From: DAIOHQ01 sp036744635
Lineage (GTDB): Bacteria > Planctomycetota > Phycisphaerae > Tepidisphaerales > Tepidisphaeraceae
Assembly (NCBI GenBank): GCA_036744635.1
Contig: DAIOHQ010000276.1
Coordinates: forward strand, 1-6,014
Direction: 5' to 3'
DNA: 6,014 nucleotides
The position numbers and the translations under genes were made by a program. The notes beneath the pieces are model-generated. The model worked only from the letters and a program-made list of their open reading frames with translations. It ran no database searches and was not told where the DNA came from. Positions 1 through 6,013 of the stretch are shown in pieces (the first letter of the stretch is position 1; every line of letters begins with the position of its first letter).

Positions 1-3000
1 GCCATTGCCTTAGCGGCGTCGACGGCAGCGCCAGGCGCGCCGACGTTTTGATTCGCTATTTTGCCATCGCCGCCGAGCGTGGCGGTGCTGCCATCGACGG
101 TGATGACGCTGACATTGGCGCCGTCGGCCTTCATGCCCAGCACGCGGTCGGTCAGCACGGTTCGCCAAACTTGCTTGAGGCTGGCCGCGGCATCGGCGGG
201 CTGTTTGGCCACATCCACACCCACCAGCGCCGCCGGCTCGAACTTTGTCAGCGGGTCGAGGCCAGCGCAGATCTCATACAGATTGCCCACGGCTTCGTCC
301 AACCCCTTTTCGTCGTAGGCGATCAGGCTGATCGACTCCTGGTTGAAATAGCCCACCGCATCCGACTGCCAGGCGAGATAGCCGTGGTTGCGGCCAATGA
401 CCTCCGCTGTCGCGGGATAGGGGAGGAACTTGTTGTCGGCGACGAACTTGATCAGTGCGTTGTCTTGTGGCGTGCCGATGAGGATCACCGGCCCCTGCAC
501 CGCGAAACCCACCTGCGATGGATTGGGGTTCTTGAAGTCGGGCTTGCCGGGAGCGAGTCCAACCCAGGTCTGCTGAATCGCTTCGGGAATCTGCCGCGGC
601 TTGGCGGCTTCCTCAGCGGCCATCATCTTGCAGCGCACATCCCACGGCTTGAGCGCTTCAGCGAGGCGATCGGCGACCTTCTGGTATTGGTCGCCTTTGC
701 CGGTGACGATGGTGATGTCCTTGTGAAGCTGGAAGAAGCGATAGAGGTTGTCGCGGTCGGCGCCGAAGAGCAGGGCGCGATGGGTTTCGCCGGCGATGGC
801 GCCGCACTGGGCGGGCTGGTCGAGGGTGAAAGCTGCAGTGTCCCCCTTATTGCTCAGCAGCTCGCGGACGACCACTTTCCACTCCCCGGCCGGATCGTTC
901 GCCGCCAGCGGGAGATTGAGCTTGAGCATGCCCTTGGTGGTGGAACGATACAGGTCATAGCGGACCACTCCCAGCGGGTCGATGACCTGCACGGCCAGCG
1001 GCGCTGAGCCGGCAAGCACGCGATTGTCATTGCCAAGCAGGATCGCCTCGATGTTCAACGACATCGGGTTTTGCTCGACGGTGAAATCCATCTGCAGCGA
1101 CGGCGGCAGCACCTGGATGGCGGCGATTGGCTTGGCGGTGCGGGCGAAGACGCGCATCTGGCCGGGACCATAGCGCAGCTTGGCGCGGAGCATGCCGCCC
1201 TCTTTGGCGAACTGGCTCGCTTCGCCGCCATAAACAGCGTCATAAACGGCCCGGCCGTCATCGGGGATGCCGATGCTGGCGTCGGCGGAGGTGATCGCCT
1301 GCGGCTGGTTCGCCTCGATATCCGGCGTCGCGTTGACGGTGAAGATGTATTCGATGGCCGCATTGCCCTGCTTGGTGGCGGAAATGCCCCAGGCGTCGGT
1401 ATCGATAACGGGGTCGATCTTGTTCGCCTTGAATCTCTCCGCCATCGCCTTGGCCACCGGCTCAAGCACCTTGGCATAGCGGCCGAAGGAAGTTTCGATC
1501 TGCGATTCGCCCTGTTTCTTGTCGGTCCACAGCTTTTGCACGAGGTCGGAATGCTCGGTCGAGAACGGCGCGCCCAGCTTCTGGGCGCCCTTGATCTCGA
1601 TCTTGCTGTCGTCACTGACGATCACCGCGCCGCCGGCGGCGGCGAAGGCTTCGAGCGTGGCAATCTCTTTTTCCGGCAGGTAGTTCACGCCGGCCAGCAG
1701 CACCGCCTTGTGATGACGGGCCAGCGTGCCATCCAGCACATCCTCATCCACGATCGGAAACAGCGGCGTGTGGATCATCTTGCTGGCCAGATAGGCAAGG
1801 TTGCACTTCAGCCGGTGGCCGCCACCCTCATAGGCGGCATCGATGTAATTGTTGCTGGTGTTGGCCTCGATCGAATGAATTTCGCCATCGAGCTGCTGGG
1901 AGAGCGAATAGAGAATCGCCACCGGCGAGCGTTGGATCGGCAGATTATCAAAGATGGTGCCAAGGCGGGCCTGGGTCTTGTTGGCCTCGACGATACCGGC
2001 GGCATTGGGACACTTGGCCGGATCGGTCATGTTAAATGTCGGCGGCTTGAAGTTGCCCTGCACGTTCGCCTGGAAGCTGAGGAACTGCTCCATCCGGTAG
2101 TTGTCGGAAGGGATTCCATACCAGCTCGGCAGATACCACGACGGCTTGGCCAGCTCGCGCATGCGGCCGAACTCGAAGGTGAACGAGGGGAACATGTAGG
2201 TGCCGACGCCATCGTCATACCCGCCGTGGCCGGAGATCACCGGCAGGGGCCGCGTGATATTGAAGTAATAGCCATCGGCGTAAGCGTGCCAGCCATACAT
2301 GCTCTGGGTGACGGTCATCAACTTCGGGTCGGCGTAGGAGATGTTGAAGGCCGACATCTTCCACGCGGCCTCCATGAACGATTCCTTCCAGCGGTTCATG
2401 GAGCGCCAGTCGCTGACCAGTTCCGGGCTGCCGCCCTTCACTTCACTATATTGGGGCGCCTTCTTGCCGAATGAAGACTCATACTGCCGATCCTGCGCCG
2501 GAATGTTGAAGGGCACCATGGCGCCGGTCTTGGGATCTTTCCACCAGGTGAGCCCGGGCTCATCGTACAAATGCACGCCGATCGCGTTGCCGAAGGTGCG
2601 GGAGATGAACGCCTCCTGCACGCCGCGGGCGACGCCGCCGCCCAGGACGTAGGGATCGGACCAGTCGCACTCCATGCGCAGGTCCATCTGGTGAGCGCCG
2701 CTCATGGTGCAGAGCTGCATGAAGTCGATGCCGCCGCGCACGGCGAATTCGCCGTTGGCGGGCATGTTGGCGGCGCGGTACTCACCATACATGGTGTTGA
2801 AACCCAGGCTGTCTTCGCCCATGGCCTCGACCGGTTTGCCAGCCGCTCCGCCCCAGTCGCCGACTTTGAAACTGCTCTTGCGGACGCTGGAATAGATGTC
2901 GATGCCATCCGGCTTCTTGACGGCGAGATTCTTGGGGTCGGTCAATCCATCGATGCCGGTGGCGGTTGCCCCGTCGCCGGCGACTTCGATCGTGTAATGG

Positions 3001-3347
3001 CCGGGGCGAAGCAGCCGTCCGTTGACATGCAGCCGCTCGGTGGCGATGGCCATCGCCGGAGGCGCGGCCGCGACCGGGCCGGTGACGCCGCTGGATGGCT
3101 CACCGGCATCAACGAGGAATTTCGCTGTCACCTTGCTTCCGTCTTCGCCCGTGAGCGTCAGCACCAGATCACCCTTGGCCAGCGGCTGCGGGCTGGAGCG
3201 CACGACCGAGACGTCGATCCATTCGTTGTTCTGATACGCGGTGCGGCCGAGTGGCAACAGCACCTTCAATTCGGCGGCGAATGACGACGAGACAATGAGC
3301 GAAGCGAGCGAGCCAAGAATGACGGCTGTCAGGCGGCGGTGAGGCAT
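1..3347 (-). CDS. Large secreted multidomain glycoside-hydrolase-like protein (partial, C-terminus beyond the left edge)
   Basis: An uninterrupted minus-strand frame of 1115 codons begins at the ATG at 3345-3347 and leaves the window before any stop. The start is supported by an AAAGGA ribosome-binding site 7-8 bases upstream and by a Sec signal peptide: Arg4-Arg5, a hydrophobic core to about residue 19, and likely cleavage after Ala24 (SFA). Domains read by eye: a beta-sandwich (about 26-140); a TIM-barrel-like region (about 147-445) with a YDEP motif whose Glu263 sits where a clan-A acid/base would; a class-I GATase-like domain (about 475-600) with the strand-like stretches PVAILYS and VLLAGVNYLP and GGAVIVSDD, as in the GH42 middle domain; beta-sandwich regions (about 660-750 and 755-850); an alpha/beta segment (about 865-1045) with VILIGTP at 954, resembling N-terminal domains of alpha-glucuronidases and GH20 enzymes; and propeller-blade-like sequence from about 1060 (VITVDGSTATLGGDGKI). 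I cannot assign a GH family or substrate. It is last of four co-directional genes. Confidence 0.9.
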   Translation of the reverse strand, partial: MPHRRLTAVILGSLASLIVSSSFAAELKVLLPLGRTAYQNNEWIDVSVVRSSPQPLAKGDLVLTLTGEDGSKVTAKFLVDAGEPSSGVTGPVAAAPPAMAIATERLHVNGRLLRPGHYTIEVAGDGATATGIDGLTDPKNLAVKKPDGIDIYSSVRKSSFKVGDWGGAAGKPVEAMGEDSLGFNTMYGEYRAANMPANGEFAVRGGIDFMQLCTMSGAHQMDLRMECDWSDPYVLGGGVARGVQEAFISRTFGNAIGVHLYDEPGLTWWKDPKTGAMVPFNIPAQDRQYESSFGKKAPQYSEVKGGSPELVSDWRSMNRWKESFMEAAWKMSAFNISYADPKLMTVTQSMYGWHAYADGYYFNITRPLPVISGHGGYDDGVGTYMFPSFTFEFGRMRELAKPSWYLPSWYGIPSDNYRMEQFLSFQANVQGNFKPPTFNMTDPAKCPNAAGIVEANKTQARLGTIFDNLPIQRSPVAILYSLSQQLDGEIHSIEANTSNNYIDAAYEGGGHRLKCNLAYLASKMIHTPLFPIVDEDVLDGTLARHHKAVLLAGVNYLPEKEIATLEAFAAAGGAVIVSDDSKIEIKGAQKLGAPFSTEHSDLVQKLWTDKKQGESQIETSFGRYAKVLEPVAKAMAERFKANKIDPVIDTDAWGISATKQGNAAIEYIFTVNATPDIEANQPQAITSADASIGIPDDGRAVYDAVYGGEASQFAKEGGMLRAKLRYGPGQMRVFARTAKPIAAIQVLPPSLQMDFTVEQNPMSLNIEAILLGNDNRVLAGSAPLAVQVIDPLGVVRYDLYRSTTKGMLKLNLPLAANDPAGEWKVVVRELLSNKGDTAAFTLDQPAQCGAIAGETHRALLFGADRDNLYRFFQLHKDITIVTGKGDQYQKVADRLAEALKPWDVRCKMMAAEEAAKPRQIPEAIQQTWVGLAPGKPDFKNPNPSQVGFAVQGPVILIGTPQDNALIKFVADNKFLPYPATAEVIGRNHGYLAWQSDAVGYFNQESISLIAYDEKGLDEAVGNLYEICAGLDPLTKFEPAALVGVDVAKQPADAAASLKQVWRTVLTDRVLGMKADGANVSVITVDGSTATLGGDGKIANQNVGAPGAAVDAAKAM

Positions 3348-3354
3348 GCGCGGT

Positions 3355-3360
3355 TCCTTT
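3355..3360 (-). promoter_or_regulatory. Ribosome-binding site of the large secreted protein
   Basis: The minus strand reads AAAGGA seven bases before the ATG at 3347. It is the only convincing Shine-Dalgarno sequence among the four genes of the cluster, and it fixes the start that gives the intact signal peptide. Confidence 0.7.
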
Positions 3361-3439
3361 CAAGTTTTGGAGAACCTGGTGAATCATCGAACAGGATGGC
3401 GGCAAGGAAACAAGATTGCAAGAATGATGCGCCAGCGGC

Positions 3440-4276
3440 TCACAATCCCGGAACGTATCCCTTGCCGAATTGGGCAGTGCCGCGCTGGCGGAAGGTGTCG
3501 GCGAACGGCATCCAGCTTGTCGTGCCCCCATCCACGATGATCGTCTGGCCGACGATGAAGCGGGCGGCGTCGCTGGCGAGGAAGCAGGCGACGGCGGCGA
3601 TGTCGGCGGGCATGCCGACGAAGCCGATGGGAATGTTCTTGCCAAAGCTCTTGCCGTCCCAGCCCGGCTCGGCGACGAAGTAGTTTTCCACCTCGATGGC
3701 GCCGGGGGCGATGGCGTTGACGCGGATATTTTTCACCGCCAGCTCGATGGCCAGCTCGCGATTGAACGCCATGATCGCCCCGCGCGTGCCGGCGTAGACG
3801 GAATGGTCGGGGTTGCCCTGGAAGGCGTGGATGGATGTGATGTTGATGATCGCGCCGCTCTGTTGCTCGATCATGCGCGGCACCACACCCTGTGTCAGGA
3901 AAAACGGCGCACGCACGTTGACCGCGTAAAGCGTTTCATATTGCTCGGCCGTCACCTGCTCAAACGGCTTGTTCATGGTGATGCCGGCATTGTTCACCAG
4001 CACGTCGATTCCGCCGAGAAAATCCACCGCCTCGCGCCCAAGCTGCTGCACCGCGGCAAGCTGGGTGAAATCCGCCTTGAAGGCGCGGGCTCTTCCGCCG
4101 CCGGCGCTGATCTCTTTCACCGCCGCCTCAGCTCCGGCCGAGCTGTGCGAATAGTGCAGCGCCACGATCGCGCCCTGCCGGGCGAATTCCATCGCGATCC
4201 CGCGGCCAATGCCGGTGCCGGCGCCGCTGACGAGCACTTTCTTGCCCCGCAGGTTGTAGGATGGTCCATCGCTCAT
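3440..4276 (-). CDS. Classical SDR-family NAD(P)-dependent oxidoreductase
   Basis: A complete 278-residue Rossmann-fold short-chain dehydrogenase, predicted cytoplasmic. Visible motifs are the dinucleotide-binding GAGTGIG (residues 18-24), D69, NNAG (95-98), the structural Asn120, catalytic Ser148 in ITS, catalytic Tyr161 thirteen residues later, PG (191-192) and VDGG (248-251). No acidic residue follows the second strand (ALHYSHSS, 39-46), which favours NADP(H). The active-site motif is YxxxR: Arg165 stands where the family has its catalytic Lys. A tail of about 27 residues follows VDGG, somewhat longer than in FabG-like relatives. It resembles 3-oxoacyl-ACP reductase and glucose 1-dehydrogenase type SDRs, but the substrate cannot be read from sequence. 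It lies 66 bases after the Gfo/Idh/MocA gene and 92 before the secreted protein, which suggests a sugar or sugar-derived substrate by context only. No Shine-Dalgarno precedes the ATG. Confidence 0.95.
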   Translation of the reverse strand: MSDGPSYNLRGKKVLVSGAGTGIGRGIAMEFARQGAIVALHYSHSSAGAEAAVKEISAGGGRARAFKADFTQLAAVQQLGREAVDFLGGIDVLVNNAGITMNKPFEQVTAEQYETLYAVNVRAPFFLTQGVVPRMIEQQSGAIINITSIHAFQGNPDHSVYAGTRGAIMAFNRELAIELAVKNIRVNAIAPGAIEVENYFVAEPGWDGKSFGKNIPIGFVGMPADIAAVACFLASDAARFIVGQTIIVDGGTTSWMPFADTFRQRGTAQFGKGYVPGL

Positions 4277-4283
4277 AAGCGGC

Positions 4284-4311
4284 AGTATAGCGGGCGAGGC
4301 TTGGGGCGCAA
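4284..4311 (-). promoter_or_regulatory. Candidate promoter for the SDR gene, possibly giving a leaderless mRNA
   Basis: On the minus strand TATACT (complement of 4284-4289) matches five of six bases of the sigma-70 -10 box and ends seven bases before the ATG. A weak TTGCGC (4306-4311) lies 16 bases upstream as a possible -35 element. With a normal start distance, transcription would begin at or next to the ATG, which fits the missing Shine-Dalgarno. The -35 match is poor and chance is possible. Confidence 0.35.
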
Positions 4312-4342
4312 GTGGTGTTGTTGGATTTGAGAGCGGCTGCCG

Positions 4343-5368
4343 CTACGAAACCAGTTCCTTCACATCCACCGTCTGCCCCGTCTCCGAGCTTTGCACCCCG
4401 GCCATGACGGCGCCGAAGCTCCAGATGTTGTCCTGGCCGGAAATCTGTGCAGGCTTGCCGGATCGAATCGCCTCGGCAAAGGTGGTGAGGGTGTTGACCA
4501 GACCGTAGTCGGAGAGCTGGCCGGCGTCGATGGCGGTTTCGCTCGGGCCGCCTTGCCAGCCGCGCGGGCTCAGCCACTTGGCGATCTTGTCATTCTCGAC
4601 GTTCAGCGATCCCTCCGCGCACTGCAGTCGCCACGAGCCGGACCAGGTCGTGTTCCTCCCCTTTCCGCTCCAGTCGCCGCTGTAGGTGAAATACGTTCCA
4701 CCTTCGAGCTCCAGCAGCATCTTCAGCGCCGCCCCGTGCTGATACCAGCTCCAGGCCGGGTTGAACGCCTTGGCGTACACCTTCACGATATTCCGGCCGG
4801 TGACGGCGCGGATCAGGTCGAGGTGATGGATCGCCATGTCCACCAGCAGCACGTAAGGCATTTTTTCCCGGAACGTGCCGGTGAAGTCGGCGGGGATGTA
4901 GAAGTCGAGATGGCCGTGGCCGAACTCGCCGAGCTCTTTGCCGGCGATCATCTGCCGGAGCTTCTGAATGAAAGGGGCGTAGCGGTAGTTCTGAGAGACC
5001 ACAAGCTGCTTATTGGCCTCGCGGGCGTATTGGAGCATCAGCTTGGCGTTGGCCAGGTTGTCTGCCAGCGGCTTTTCGGTGAGGAGGTGCAACCCACGGG
5101 CAAAAGCGAGCTTGGCGTGCTGGACATGAACCGCGGGCGGAGTGACGGTCAACACGGCGTCGGCCTGCACCTTGTCGAGCGCCTCTTCGAGAGTCTTGAA
5201 TCGCTTGTCGGGACTGACGCCGGCGGCGTCGCCCGATTCCTGAAGCTGTTTGTCAACGACATCCACAATCGCGACGAGGTCGAAATCGGGAGACTTCGAT
5301 GTCGTGTTGATGATCCACCCCTTGCCGTGCCCGCCAACGCCGCACTGAATCAAACGCAGTTTGCTCAT
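4343..5368 (-). CDS. Gfo/Idh/MocA-family NAD(P)-dependent oxidoreductase
   Basis: A complete 341-residue cytoplasmic-type protein of the glucose-fructose oxidoreductase / inositol dehydrogenase / MocA family, of usual length. The N-terminal Rossmann domain starts immediately: LIQCGVGGHGKGW (residues 6-18) carries the glycine-rich loop, and Asp36 ends the second strand, which favours NAD over NADP. The hallmark EKP is at 98-100, with Lys99 the conserved active-site lysine. NYRY (127-130) follows at the domain junction, and the C-terminal alpha/beta domain has D177-M-A-I-H181-H-L-D, matching the family's catalytic Asp/His region. Members oxidise or reduce hydroxyls of sugars, inositols and their derivatives; the substrate here is not readable. 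It starts 22 bases after the small hydrophilic protein and ends 66 bases before the SDR, so a shared transcript is plausible. No clear ribosome-binding site precedes the ATG. Confidence 0.96.
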   Translation of the reverse strand: MSKLRLIQCGVGGHGKGWIINTTSKSPDFDLVAIVDVVDKQLQESGDAAGVSPDKRFKTLEEALDKVQADAVLTVTPPAVHVQHAKLAFARGLHLLTEKPLADNLANAKLMLQYAREANKQLVVSQNYRYAPFIQKLRQMIAGKELGEFGHGHLDFYIPADFTGTFREKMPYVLLVDMAIHHLDLIRAVTGRNIVKVYAKAFNPAWSWYQHGAALKMLLELEGGTYFTYSGDWSGKGRNTTWSGSWRLQCAEGSLNVENDKIAKWLSPRGWQGGPSETAIDAGQLSDYGLVNTLTTFAEAIRSGKPAQISGQDNIWSFGAVMAGVQSSETGQTVDVKELVS

Positions 5369-5378
5369 AGCGCGGGAA

Positions 5379-5384
5379 GTTATA
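5379..5384 (-). promoter_or_regulatory. -10-like box immediately upstream of the Gfo/Idh/MocA gene
   Basis: The minus strand reads TATAAC, five of six bases of the -10 consensus, ending ten bases before the ATG and lying inside the 22-base gap after the small upstream gene. No convincing -35 box is present (best three of six). It resembles the box before the SDR start: CTATAACT here and CTATACT there, each followed by a CCGC-containing stretch and then TATG. Confidence 0.3.
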
Positions 5385-5390
5385 GAGGAA

Positions 5391-5678
5391 TCAGGCCGTT
5401 ACATCCACATGCGGCGGCTCATCGGCGCCAGCATCGCGCTCGTGGCGGGGGCGGGGCCGGGGGGGGTTGCGGTTTTGCTCGGGGGAATCGTGTTCATCGT
5501 GCAGGGGAGCAATTTCCTCGCTGCTCTCGACCTGGTGCTCGAGGCGGTCATCGGCAGCCGCGATGTCCTTGGCTACCGTTTGCGCTCGCCGAATGGTGCT
5601 GTCGCGCTGGGTGGCTTGGTCGCGCTGCACAACGGTGCTCTGTAAAACTGAACCGATATAGGGATTGATCTGGCTCAT
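5391..5678 (-). CDS. Small hydrophilic protein of unknown function (95 aa)
   Basis: A complete frame from ATG 5676-5678 to TGA 5391-5393. It has no signal peptide or membrane segment. Residues about 1-20 begin MSQINPYIGSVLQST; about 18-60 form a charged, Gln/Asp/Arg-rich, probably helical stretch (QRDQATQRDSTIRRAQ, then DRLEHQVESSEE). The tail is disordered-looking, rich in Pro, Arg and Asp, and ends PPHVDVTA. From memory this pattern resembles short conserved planctomycete proteins, but I cannot confirm that and assign no function. Coding is supported by GC-rich third positions, a composition natural for a soluble protein, and tight spacing to the next gene. The opposite strand has an overlapping frame that looks hydrophobic only because it is the complement. 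The Shine-Dalgarno is weak at best. A run of eight C (G at 5459-5466 on the plus strand) lies in the proline-rich tail. Confidence 0.72.
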   Translation of the reverse strand: MSQINPYIGSVLQSTVVQRDQATQRDSTIRRAQTVAKDIAAADDRLEHQVESSEEIAPLHDEHDSPEQNRNPPRPRPRHERDAGADEPPHVDVTA

Positions 5679-5744
5679 CGAAACATCCGGGCGATATCTC
5701 TTTATCGACGCAATCCCGCCATGAATTAAGCAAAATCTGACTAC
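5679..5744. other. Spacer between the transposase remnant and the small gene
   Basis: This 66-base stretch is more AT-rich than its surroundings, especially at 5719-5750, and presumably holds the upstream control region of the gene cluster. I searched the minus strand for a -35/-10 pair; GATAAAG and TTGCTT occur but with unsuitable spacing, so no promoter is called. There is no clear ribosome-binding site next to 5678. Confidence 0.4.
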
Positions 5745-5861
5745 TTATTGGACGTGGACAACATAGTCGCCCGCATCCTCGAAGATGCGGGCCCGGCCGT
5801 TGGCCCGGTTGAGCACGTGGTAGACCAGTCCGCCCGCAGCATGACGCAGGCGACGGGGCAT
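5745..5861 (-). pseudogene. N-terminal remnant of a REP-associated (Y1/IS200-like) tyrosine transposase
   Basis: A 38-codon minus-strand frame from ATG 5859-5861 to TAA 5745-5747 begins MPRRLRHAAGGLVYHVLNRA and continues through NGRARIFEDAGDY. This is the start typical of RAYT proteins (Transposase_17/Y1_Tnp): a basic MPRR-type leader, the first strand YHVxNR, then GR..IF.D..DY. Similarity stops after residue 33, and the frame ends at a stop five residues later. Full-length members run to roughly 150-300 residues and have the HUH metal-binding motif and catalytic Tyr further on; none of these is here, and I found no continuation in another frame. It is therefore a truncated, catalytically dead fragment, probably left by deletion. 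The downstream DNA changes to AT-rich spacer at about 5750, which marks the likely break. No ribosome-binding site is visible. Confidence 0.78.
5769..5792. repeat. Perfect 9-bp inverted repeat with 6-base loop
   Basis: GCCCGCATC (5769-5777) is exactly complementary to GATGCGGGC (5784-5792), with CTCGAA as the loop. The GC-rich hairpin lies inside the transposase remnant, over the codons for ARIFEDAG, so it may partly reflect coding sequence. There is no T-tract on either side, so it is not called a terminator. Confidence 0.6.
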
Positions 5862-5880
5862 CGCCAGAGCGTATCGCCAG
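5860..5880. repeat. Short direct repeat ATCGCCAG, two copies at 13-base spacing
   Basis: ATCGCCAG occurs at 5860-5867 and 5873-5880, straddling the start of the transposase remnant. On the minus strand the copies read CTGGCGAT, and the downstream copy contains the AT of the start codon. Its function, if any, is unknown. Confidence 0.4.
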
Positions 5881-5953
5881 GCCCGAGATCGCTCAACTTC
5901 CGCAGCGCACAATGGCAGGGGCGCTGTGGGGGGAACAGGTGATTGACAGCGGC

Positions 5954-5979
5954 AAATGGACCTGACCCGAATGCCATTT
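5954..5979. repeat. Inverted repeat AAATGG/CCATTT, REP-like candidate
   Basis: AAATGG (5954-5959) pairs with CCATTT (5974-5979) around a 14-base centre that includes CCTGACCC. A competing pairing joins GGCA (5951-5954) with TGCC (5972-5975). Such imperfect palindromes beside a RAYT gene are where REP-type target repeats are expected, but only one copy is visible. Confidence 0.35.
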
Positions 5980-5983
5980 CCTT

Positions 5984-6013
5984 AAGCCTCTTTAGCCTGA
6001 TTTTTCAGGGCTT
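5984..6013. repeat. Imperfect hairpin at the right edge, terminator-like
   Basis: CCTGA (5996-6000) and TCAGG (6005-6009) pair across a TTTT loop. The stem extends to AG/CT (5994-5995 with 6011-6012) if G6010 bulges. An alternative outer pairing joins AAGCC (5984-5988) to GGCTT (6009-6013). T residues follow on the plus strand at 6012-6014, where the window ends, so a plus-strand terminator cannot be judged. Confidence 0.35.

Noticed and set aside
48..3284. Three long plus-strand frames (48-1007, 1071-2474, 2571-3284)
   Set aside because: They lie opposite the continuous minus-strand frame of the large secreted protein. Their translations are rich in His, Gly, Arg and Val runs typical of the complement of GC-rich coding DNA, with no recognisable domain.
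3348..3439. Possible promoter between the SDR and the secreted gene
   Set aside because: TTGCAA occurs, but the best -10 at the correct distance (CATCCT) matches only three of six bases.
3470..4330. 286-residue plus-strand frame
   Set aside because: It is antisense to the SDR, which carries all the family motifs in the other strand.
4332..4344. Inverted repeat AGCGGC-T-GCCGCT at the end of the Gfo/Idh/MocA gene as a terminator
   Set aside because: The stem is short with a tiny loop, it overlaps the stop codon, and no T-tract follows on the minus strand.
5361..5645. 94-residue plus-strand frame with a hydrophobic stretch, candidate membrane protein
   Set aside because: It overlaps the small minus-strand gene and the start of the oxidoreductase. 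The hydrophobicity follows from complementing charged codons, and the minus-strand reading looks more natural.
4391..5668. 425-residue plus-strand frame
   Set aside because: It is antisense to the Gfo/Idh/MocA gene and the small gene, both of which have better evidence; the translation shows no motif.
5741..5977. 78-residue minus-strand frame
   Set aside because: It is read out of frame with the transposase remnant, which is recognisable in the other frame; the composition is Cys/Ser/Arg-rich without motifs.
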